Source: Rhizobium sp. BK602
GTDB lineage: Bacteria > Pseudomonadota > Alphaproteobacteria > Rhizobiales > Rhizobiaceae
Length of the DNA: 64,000 bases
Direction of reading: 5' to 3'
Assembly: GCF_014195095.1 (NCBI RefSeq)
Contig: NZ_JACIBC010000003.1
Coordinates: 248,001 to 312,000, forward strand
The position numbers and the translations under genes were made by a program. How positions within the stretch are numbered: the stretch's first letter is position 1; every line of letters starts with the position of its first letter. This document shows positions 57,938 to 64,000 of the stretch, piece after piece. Under the pieces are notes generated by a model that was not told where the DNA came from, made no database searches, and saw nothing but the letters and a program-made list of their open reading frames with translations.

Positions 57938-58912
57938 TCAGTTCTTGAAAACCAGGCAGCTTCCGCCTTGTTGACGGATTTGGGCGCAAACCTGTTCCGC
58001 CTCGGCCCGCGTTTCCCGGCCGATGCGGGCGGCGTAGCGGATGCGGAAACCGAAGCTGCCGTTGCGCTGGCGCACGATCAGGGGCTTTTCCTTGTTGAGC
58101 GGCGCCGAAAGCTTGCCGATATCCTCCGAAAACAGGCGGCGGGCGGCAGCGGGCTGGAAATGCTCGGCAAGCTGCACGCCCCAGGGTGCCCAGGGACGCT
58201 CCTGCTGCAATGCGACCTGCTTCAGCCGGCGAGTCCCGGCAAGCGCCAGGCAGGCTTCCAGGAATGGTTTGCCTTTGTCGAGTTTGGGCGCGGCGATATC
58301 TGGCGGATCGTCCTTCCATTGCTCGACCGTATAGGCAGTGATCGCCGTCACATAGCTGCGCGTTTCATAGGGGAGGCTGCCGGAGTTGAGGAAATTCGCC
58401 AACCCGTTTTCGCCGGCATTGTAGGCGGCGGCCGCAAAGCCGAGATTGCCGAAACGGTCGCGCAATTCATCGAGATACGTGGCTGCCTTGCTCAAGGCTT
58501 CCAGCAGGTCGTAGCTGTCGCGAACACCGCGCAGCCGTGCCGTTCCCGGCATGAATTGCGCTATGCCCTGCGCGCCCTTCGGGCTGACGGCGTCGGGCCG
58601 AAAGGTGCTTTCGCGCCAGATCAGTCTCGCCAGATAGTCGGGCGGCAAGCGGTTGGCATGCGCGAAATACTCGATCGCCTGACAGAGATCGCGGTTGTAG
58701 CTGTCTTTGCGAATGCACAGCGTTTCGCCACTGTCGGTGGTCAATGGTCCCGATAGGCAGGATGGCGGCGCGCCACTCCATTCAGGTTGCGCGCTTGCGG
58801 GACAAACAGCCGATGTCAGGAAGCCGATGGCCACGGCATGTCCGATGATCTTGCCGGCCAATCGCGACCGAAACTGTCCAGCTGCCATGCGCGCGCAATC
58901 CGTGGATGCCAT
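57938..58912 (-). CDS. SLT-type lytic transglycosylase with C-terminal SPOR domain
   Basis: A 324-residue exported protein. A signal-like segment (IIGHAVAIGFLTSAVCPASA) precedes the SLT domain: LIWRESTFRPDAVSPKGAQG holds the catalytic Glu101, followed by IAQFMPGTA and AAAYNAGENGLANFL. The last ~75 residues (LIVRQRNGSFGFRIRYAARI, AEQVCAQIRQQGGSCLVFKN) resemble a SPOR domain, which binds denuded glycan at the septum. It cuts peptidoglycan to 1,6-anhydro products. ATG 58888 is an alternative start that gives a more typical signal peptide. It sits next to the anhydromuropeptide recycling genes. Confidence 0.87.
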   Translation of the reverse strand: MASTDCARMAAGQFRSRLAGKIIGHAVAIGFLTSAVCPASAQPEWSGAPPSCLSGPLTTDSGETLCIRKDSYNRDLCQAIEYFAHANRLPPDYLARLIWRESTFRPDAVSPKGAQGIAQFMPGTARLRGVRDSYDLLEALSKAATYLDELRDRFGNLGFAAAAYNAGENGLANFLNSGSLPYETRSYVTAITAYTVEQWKDDPPDIAAPKLDKGKPFLEACLALAGTRRLKQVALQQERPWAPWGVQLAEHFQPAAARRLFSEDIGKLSAPLNKEKPLIVRQRNGSFGFRIRYAARIGRETRAEAEQVCAQIRQQGGSCLVFKN

Positions 58913-58993
58913 CAAATCGCTAGGTCAACGATCTCATAGCATCCTTGCGCAACGAGGAAAACCTGAAAGGCTGGAGCGGCGAACCGAGGTATC

Positions 58994-60109
58994 CTATCCA
59001 GCCAGGCGGCCACCGCACATCGGCGCCGGTACGCCCGTCGTGCCGGGGAAGCTGATCGGCAATCCCCTCAGTACGCGCACGGCCAGGAACGCAAAACATT
59101 CCGCCTCGACGGCATCGCCGCGCCAGCCGAGCGTTTCCGCGGAAATCGGCTCCGCACCCGCGCGCGTCCGCAGCATCGCCATGATCGTCGGATTGCGGCG
59201 GCCGCCGCCGCTGACCACCAGCTTCGTGGGGCGGCGCGGCAGCAGATCCAGCGCCTTGCCGACGGCGGACGCCGTAAAGGCCGAAAGCGTTGCCGCGCCA
59301 TCTTCGGGGCCAAGACCATCGGCCATGGAGGCGCCGAAGTCGAAACGATCCAGCGATTTCGGATAGGGAGCGCTGAGATATGGGTGCTGCAGCAGCTTCG
59401 CGAGCCTTGCCTCATCCACCGTACCTGCTTGGCCGAGCGTGCCGTCCCTGTCCATTTCGCCAAGGCCGTGGGCTTTGACGAAATCATTGAGCGGTGCATT
59501 GGCCGGTCCGGTATCGAAGGCGACGAAATTGCCTTCGCCGTCCGACCAGGTGATATTGGCGACGCCGCCGAGGTTGAGGATAGCGGTGTCATCGCCGGTG
59601 CCCGCGCTGCGCAGCAAAGCGGTATGATAGGCCGCCGCCAGCGGCGCGCCCTGCCCCCCTGCCCTGACATCGGCGGAACGGAAATCATAGGCAACCTTCG
59701 TGCCGAGGATGGAATGCATCAGCTCGCCATCGCCGAGCTGGCGCGTATCGCCGAGACGACCCTTCTGCGGGGCACGATGCAGCACGGTCTGGCCGTGGAA
59801 GCCGACCGCGCCGATATCGGCCATAGTCAGGCCAAAGCTCTCGACCAGCTCCTTGACCGCAGCCGACTGGGCGCGCGTCAGTGCCTCCTCGGCCTCCTTG
59901 AAGATGGCCGGCTCCGGCCCGTTGAAATTCCAGACCCTCGCCTGCGCCAAGGTCTCCTCCAGCAGCCGCCTGATCCAGTCCGGATAGGGCGCCAGCGCAT
60001 AGGGACCGAATTCCGCGATCCGCTCGCCGTCCGTCTTGATCAACGCGACATCGATATTGCCGTCGAGAACGGTCCCCGTCATCAGACCGACTGCCCAGAT
60101 TGGTTCCAT
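58994..60109 (-). CDS. anmK: Anhydro-N-acetylmuramic acid kinase
   Basis: A 371-residue kinase that opens and phosphorylates 1,6-anhydro-MurNAc from cell-wall turnover to MurNAc-6-phosphate. The N-terminus [20 protein letters not shown] has the GTxLDG nucleotide motif. [31 protein letters not shown] and [14 protein letters not shown] are the characteristic AnmK blocks, and [16 protein letters not shown] lies near the end. Start at ATG 60109 gives the normal family length; longer in-frame extensions run into the upstream gene. It lies 10 bp behind the serine hydrolase gene. Confidence 0.94.
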   Translation of the reverse strand: MEPIWAVGLMTGTVLDGNIDVALIKTDGERIAEFGPYALAPYPDWIRRLLEETLAQARVWNFNGPEPAIFKEAEEALTRAQSAAVKELVESFGLTMADIGAVGFHGQTVLHRAPQKGRLGDTRQLGDGELMHSILGTKVAYDFRSADVRAGGQGAPLAAAYHTALLRSAGTGDDTAILNLGGVANITWSDGEGNFVAFDTGPANAPLNDFVKAHGLGEMDRDGTLGQAGTVDEARLAKLLQHPYLSAPYPKSLDRFDFGASMADGLGPEDGAATLSAFTASAVGKALDLLPRRPTKLVVSGGGRRNPTIMAMLRTRAGAEPISAETLGWRGDAVEAECFAFLAVRVLRGLPISFPGTTGVPAPMCGGRLAG

Positions 60110-60119
60110 GATCAAGATC

Positions 60120-61139
60120 CTAAGCTTTGTTGACGAGATCGCCGACGCTCTGTCGGAGCGAAACGATCCCGCTGTCGAAATGGCGTGTCGGATGAATGCG
60201 GTTGGTGAGCAGGGTCCAGGCCCTGCCTCTGTCAAAATCGATCCAGAGGCCGGTGCCGGTAAAGCCGGTATGGCCGATCGTACCCGGCGAACACAGCCTG
60301 CCGCCGGACCAGTCGTCATAAGGACGTTCCCAGCCATGGGTGCGCGTCGCCGACAAGGACGTGCGCATCAGGGCGATGGAGCGTTCGGCAGCACCCGTCC
60401 CGTTCAATAGTCCCTCGGCGAAATCGAGGATCGAGGACACCGTACCGAACAGGCCGGCATGGCCGGCGCCCGCAAGTGCCGAGCAATTGTCGTCATGCAC
60501 TTCGCCCGAGAGAACACGATGGCGCCAGGTGCAGTCTTCCGTGGCGGCGGCCCGATCCGGCGCGGCGGAGAAGGCAAAACCCGGTCCGGCATCCATGTCG
60601 CGGATCGTCTGCCCGGTCAGGCGCTCCAGCGCGAACCCAAGCAGTATGAAATTGATGTCGGAATAGACAGGCGGTCCGGCTCGCCATTCGCGCTGCAGGA
60701 TGAAGGCGCGCAGCAGATCGGGGCTCTGGCCATAGGTATAGAGCGGCTCGACGGCGGGAAAGGGCGTCTGATGGCCGAGGCACTGGCGGAAAGTCACCTT
60801 CCGCTCCCAGGCCGAGGCATCATATTGGCGCAGATCCGGCAGCAGCGAGGTCAGCGGCGCGTCGAGATCGATCGTGCCGGCCTCCGCCAGGGCCAGGATG
60901 CGTGGCGTCGTGAAGATGACCTTGGTCAGCGACGCCAGATCGAACCATATGTCGGTCAGCATCGGCCTCGAAACCGGAGCCTTTTGCGCCGAGCCGAGCG
61001 CGCGGACCATGCGGCCGCCGTCGAGATCGACGATGCCGAGCACGCCACCCGGAATACGCCCGGCCGCAACGGCGGCTTCGACAGGCGCGAATGCCCGGTC
61101 GAAACGCCGTGCCAAGTCGGTATCCGCCACTGGCGTCAT
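60120..61139 (-). CDS. Beta-lactamase-fold serine hydrolase
   Basis: A 339-residue protein of the class C beta-lactamase/penicillin-binding-like (Pfam Beta-lactamase) family. Catalytic motifs: S70-L-T-K73 in [12 protein letters not shown] in [12 protein letters not shown] (tyrosine of the second motif), and HTGFTGTG in place of KTG. No signal peptide is visible, so a cytoplasmic location is likely. It sits between a peptide-type ABC transporter and anmK, so it may hydrolyse a muropeptide or related ester or amide (inference); true beta-lactamase activity is not implied. Confidence 0.88.
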   Translation of the reverse strand: MTPVADTDLARRFDRAFAPVEAAVAAGRIPGGVLGIVDLDGGRMVRALGSAQKAPVSRPMLTDIWFDLASLTKVIFTTPRILALAEAGTIDLDAPLTSLLPDLRQYDASAWERKVTFRQCLGHQTPFPAVEPLYTYGQSPDLLRAFILQREWRAGPPVYSDINFILLGFALERLTGQTIRDMDAGPGFAFSAAPDRAAATEDCTWRHRVLSGEVHDDNCSALAGAGHAGLFGTVSSILDFAEGLLNGTGAAERSIALMRTSLSATRTHGWERPYDDWSGGRLCSPGTIGHTGFTGTGLWIDFDRGRAWTLLTNRIHPTRHFDSGIVSLRQSVGDLVNKA

Positions 61140-61160
61140 ATCCTCTCCCGCCCTTCTTTC

Positions 61161-62903
61161 TCAGGCTTCCGCCTGAGCCATGTGATCCGCAGCAAACCGG
61201 CGCCATTCGGGTGCGACCGGTTCGAAACCGAGCGGGCGCACCAAGGAGGGAAGCTGGCGCGTATCCAGCGCAAAATTCTCCCGCCGGCGCTCGACCGTCG
61301 GAACGGCCGAGATCAGCCGCTTCGTATAGGAATGCTTCGGCTCCGACAGCACCGAAGCGGCATCGCCGATCTCGACGATCTGACCGGCATAGATCACGGC
61401 GATCCTGTGCGCAATCCGCTCGACCACCGCCATGTCATGCGAGATGAACAGATAGGCAAGACGATATTCGCGCTGCAATTCGATCAACAGATCCAGAACC
61501 TGCGCCTGCACCGAGACATCAAGCGCCGAGACGGCTTCGTCGAGCACCAGAACGGACGGGTTCAGCATCAGCGCCCGCGCAATGCATAGCCGCTGGCGCT
61601 GGCCGCCGGAAAATTCATGCGGATAGCGCTCGAGACTGTTTTCGGGCAGGCCGACGCGCTTCAGCAACATGACCATCCTGTCGCGTATCTCCCTGGTAGC
61701 GCGGCCACCAGCAGCGATGACGGGCTCGGCCAGAATACTGTCCACTCGCAGCCGGGGATTGAGCGAGGCATAGGGGTTCTGGAACACCATCTGCACCGTC
61801 TTTGCCCGATCCGCGAGCCTTGCGCCCTGCGCCTGGAACGTTCCGCGCGTCGACTTGACCAGCCCCAGAATGGCGCGCGCCGTGGTGGATTTGCCGGAAC
61901 CGCTTTCGCCGACGATCGCCAGCGTTTCGCCCGGCATCAGATCGAAATCGACACCCTCGACCGCATGCACGGCGCCAGCCGCGCGATGAAAGAAACTGCC
62001 CGAGACTGGAAAACGAACCGTCAGCCCTTCGACCTTCAACGCCGGCGCAGGCTCAGCCACCTCGTTCCGGCTGAAATCCGATCTGGCCGCGCGGCCCGCC
62101 GAAAAATGCGGGACGGCGTGAAGGAGATGCTGCGTGTAGGGATGAGCGGGTCTGTCCAGGATCTGGTTCAGCTCTCCCCGCTCGACCGCCTGTCCCGCCT
62201 GCATCACCATGACCTTGTCGGCAATGCCGGCAACGAGGCCGATATCGTGGGTGATGAAGATCATCGCCATGCCGGTCTCGCGCTTCAATTCGGCCAGCAG
62301 GGCCATGATCTGCGCCTGCACCGTCACATCCAGCGCCGTGGTCGGCTCGTCGGCGATCAGCAGGCGCGGATTGCAGGCGAGCGCGGTCGCGATCATCACC
62401 CGCTGCAGCATGCCGCCGGAGAGCTGGTTCGGGCAATATCTCAGCCGTCGCGCGGCATCGGGGATGCGGACGCGGTCGAGTGCATCCTTGGCCGCCGCCC
62501 TCGCCTGTCTACCGGTCAAGCCACGATGCAGGCGGAAGGACTCTTCGATCTGCGTGCCGATGGTCAGCACCGGATTGAGCGATGTCATCGGCTCCTGGAA
62601 GATCATGCCAATCTCGGCGCCACGGATTTTCGTCAGCGCCGCTTCGCTCGCCGTCGTCAGGTCGAGAACGCTGTTGTCGGCGCGCTTCAGCCTGATCGAG
62701 CCTTCGACAATGCGGCCGCCGCCGAAATCGACGAGGCGATTGATCGACAAGGCCGTGACCGATTTCCCCGAACCGCTCTCGCCGACGATCGCCAGCGTCT
62801 CGCCGGCGGCAAGATCGAAACTCACGCCGCGGACGATCCTGTTGGCGCGCGGATCGCGCCCGAAACCCACATGCAGATCGGAAACGGACAGCAGCGGGCT
62901 CAT
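61161..62903 (-). CDS. Fused double ATP-binding protein of peptide-type ABC transporter (DppD-DppF fusion)
   Basis: A 580-residue protein with two oligopeptide-type ATPase modules. Module 1 has GESGSGKSVTALSINRLV, VFQEP-type Q-loop (IFQEPMTSLNPVLTI), LSGGMLQRVMIATALA and LLIADEPTTALD. Module 2 has GESGSGKSTTARAILGLVKS, FSGGQRQRLCIARALM and VLVLDEAVSALD. Such fusions occur in GsiA/YejF-type transporters. The ATG at 62903 overlaps the upstream permease stop as ATGA; longer in-frame extension runs into the permease. It contrasts with the separate ATPases at 9.1-11.0 kb. Confidence 0.93.
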   Translation of the reverse strand: MSPLLSVSDLHVGFGRDPRANRIVRGVSFDLAAGETLAIVGESGSGKSVTALSINRLVDFGGGRIVEGSIRLKRADNSVLDLTTASEAALTKIRGAEIGMIFQEPMTSLNPVLTIGTQIEESFRLHRGLTGRQARAAAKDALDRVRIPDAARRLRYCPNQLSGGMLQRVMIATALACNPRLLIADEPTTALDVTVQAQIMALLAELKRETGMAMIFITHDIGLVAGIADKVMVMQAGQAVERGELNQILDRPAHPYTQHLLHAVPHFSAGRAARSDFSRNEVAEPAPALKVEGLTVRFPVSGSFFHRAAGAVHAVEGVDFDLMPGETLAIVGESGSGKSTTARAILGLVKSTRGTFQAQGARLADRAKTVQMVFQNPYASLNPRLRVDSILAEPVIAAGGRATREIRDRMVMLLKRVGLPENSLERYPHEFSGGQRQRLCIARALMLNPSVLVLDEAVSALDVSVQAQVLDLLIELQREYRLAYLFISHDMAVVERIAHRIAVIYAGQIVEIGDAASVLSEPKHSYTKRLISAVPTVERRRENFALDTRQLPSLVRPLGFEPVAPEWRRFAADHMAQAEA

Positions 62904-63739
62904 AAGGTCGCCCTCCGCATCTTGGGGTCGAGAATATCGCGCAAGGCATCGCCGAGCAGGTTGAAGCCGAGAATACTGATCATGATGGTGACGGCGGGGA
63001 AGATCAGCAGCCAGGGCGCCGTTTCCATCAGGTTGCGGCTGTCGCTCAGCATCAATCCGAGCGAAGACGCCGGCGGCTGCGTGCCGAGGCCGAGGAAGCT
63101 CAACCCGGCCTCCGTCAGAAGCGACCATGCCAGCGCCAGCGTGATCTGTACCGTCAGCGGTGCAACGAGATTAAGCAGCAGATGCCGCGTCAGGATATAG
63201 CGCTTGCTGCTGCCGAAGGTGCGGGCGGCATCGACGAAATCGCGCGCCTTCAGCGACAGCGCCGGCCCCCGCACGACGCGGGTGAAGATCGGCGTATAGA
63301 CGATGGCGATGGCGGCGACACTGGTCCATGTCCCGGGGCCGACGATGGCGATGATCAGCAGTGCGAGAAGGATGGCCGGGAATGCCAGCAGCACATCCAT
63401 CATCCGCATGATCACCCCATCCCAGCGCTTTCCGAACCAGGCGGCAGTCAAGCCCAGCACGGTGCCGATCAGGCTTGCGAGCGCGACGGAGAGGAAAGCG
63501 ACGGTGAAGGATTCGCCAATCCCGTTCATGAGCCGGCTTGCCACGTCACGGCCGAAGAGGTCGGTCCCCATCCAATAGACGGCGTTCGGCGCATGCAGGC
63601 GGTCGATCCTGTTCTGCGTCAGCGGATCATGCGGCGTCAGGCCCAGCATGCCGAGAATGGCGAGGACCAGATAGACGAGAACGATGGCGCCGCCGATCCG
63701 GCCGCTCGTGTGCCCGAAAATAGCCCTGACGATGCGCAT
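62900..63739 (-). CDS. Peptide-type ABC transporter permease (DppC-like)
   Basis: A 279-residue inner-membrane permease: GGAIVLVYLVLAILGMLGLT as first helix, then YWMGTDLFGRDVASRLMNGI, the DppC-type periplasmic signature, and the EAA-like loop AARTFGSSKRYILTRHLLLN. The ATG at 63739 shares one base with the stop of the upstream permease (TGATG); a TTG at 63742 is unlikely. It is coupled on both sides, in the operon with the double ATPase, the serine hydrolase and anmK. Confidence 0.92.
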   Translation of the reverse strand: MRIVRAIFGHTSGRIGGAIVLVYLVLAILGMLGLTPHDPLTQNRIDRLHAPNAVYWMGTDLFGRDVASRLMNGIGESFTVAFLSVALASLIGTVLGLTAAWFGKRWDGVIMRMMDVLLAFPAILLALLIIAIVGPGTWTSVAAIAIVYTPIFTRVVRGPALSLKARDFVDAARTFGSSKRYILTRHLLLNLVAPLTVQITLALAWSLLTEAGLSFLGLGTQPPASSLGLMLSDSRNLMETAPWLLIFPAVTIMISILGFNLLGDALRDILDPKMRRATL

Positions 63740-64000
63740 CAACCCTCTCCCAGGCGGACGCGCGGATCGAGCGCGACATAGGCGAGATCGACGAGGAGGT
63801 TGACGATCATGAAGTTGAGGGCGATGAACAGCACACTGCCCTGCACCAGCGCATAATCCCTTTGCAGGATCGCATCGAGCACCATGCGTCCGAGACCCGG
63901 AAGAGCGTAGATCTGCTCGACCAGCACGGCCCCGCCCAGCAGATAGCCGAACTCGACGCCGCTCAGCGTCACCACCGGTATGAGGGCGTTCGGCAAGGCA
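63739..64000 (-). CDS. Peptide-type ABC transporter permease (DppB-like), C-terminal part
   Basis: Only the last ~86 residues are in the window; the gene continues past base 64000. The visible part has NALIPVVTLSGVEFGYLLGG, the VLVEQIYALPGLGRMVLDAI block typical of DppB permeases after the EAA loop, and a final membrane helix (VLFIALNFMIVNLLVDLAYV) ending in LDPRVR. It heads the coupled permease-ATPase-hydrolase-anmK run seen here. A binding-protein gene is expected further right. Confidence 0.9.
   Translation of the reverse strand, partial: ALPNALIPVVTLSGVEFGYLLGGAVLVEQIYALPGLGRMVLDAILQRDYALVQGSVLFIALNFMIVNLLVDLAYVALDPRVRLGEG

Noticed and set aside
61617..63200. Long plus-strand open frame across the fused ATPase and permease
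   Set aside because: Antisense shadow; the minus strand carries two complete ABC modules.

Overview
The window is GC-rich DNA, roughly 60% by eye, with dense, short-spaced, often translationally coupled genes. The gene families point to an alphaproteobacterium of the Rhizobium/Agrobacterium type: IalB and DUF4189 proteins, many ABC transporters with Tat-type binding proteins, a YadA-like adhesin and a GH127 sugar operon. That placement is inferred from gene content; no rRNA or other phylogenetic marker is present. I see no phage, insertion sequence, CRISPR array, rRNA or tRNA gene.

Region 1 (1-22.6 kb) looks like an organosulfur acquisition locus. It holds the C-terminus of a DszA/NtaA-type flavin monooxygenase, a nitroreductase-family oxidoreductase and a LysR regulator. 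A complete peptide-type ABC transporter follows, with three paralogous binding proteins. There are also two DszC/SfnB-like acyl-CoA-dehydrogenase-fold monooxygenases, two SfnG-like luciferase-fold monooxygenases, an aldo/keto reductase, an FAD/NAD(P) protein and a triple-rhodanese protein. The key gene is 16099-17136, which resembles the desulfinase DszB and keeps its Cys-His-Arg catalytic set. Together these match the oxidise, cleave and desulfinate logic of the 4S pathway, but next to a transporter for a polar substrate.

Region 2 (23-36.3 kb) is about the cell surface. It carries a DUF4034 protein paired with a membrane M48 protease, then a minus-strand operon: a hypothetical protein, a 1.5-kresidue trimeric autotransporter adhesin, an IalB-like protein, a membrane-anchored protein and a DUF4189 protein, followed by a second IalB-like gene. 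A 21-bp-period direct repeat sits upstream. An AraC regulator and a small conserved-looking protein follow.

Region 3 (36.3-44.1 kb) is a sugar operon: a LacI regulator that appears to start at CTG and is preceded by two identical 18-bp palindromes, a binding protein, two permeases, a GH127 beta-L-arabinofuranosidase and an ATPase. A ParDE/RelBE-like toxin-antitoxin pair with a perfect palindromic operator follows.

Region 4 (44.9-57.8 kb) is a divergent purine locus. The left operon encodes an acylphosphatase-like small protein, a stand-alone Rieske protein, a glutathione-transferase-like protein and adenine deaminase. The right operon encodes a BMP-type nucleoside/purine ABC transporter, a Rieske-oxygenase catalytic subunit that has lost its Rieske domain, and guanine deaminase. 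The Rieske cluster and the mononuclear iron site are therefore on two different proteins. This recalls the caffeine-pathway NdmC-NdmD-NdmE complex and, more loosely, HpxDE hypoxanthine oxidation. I consider this split oxygenase the most exciting candidate system here. A YdeP/FdhF-like molybdoenzyme lies alongside.

Region 5 (57.9-64 kb) concerns murein: an SLT-SPOR lytic transglycosylase, then anhydro-N-acetylmuramic acid kinase, a serine hydrolase and a peptide-type ABC transporter in one coupled operon, which suggests recovery of muropeptides.
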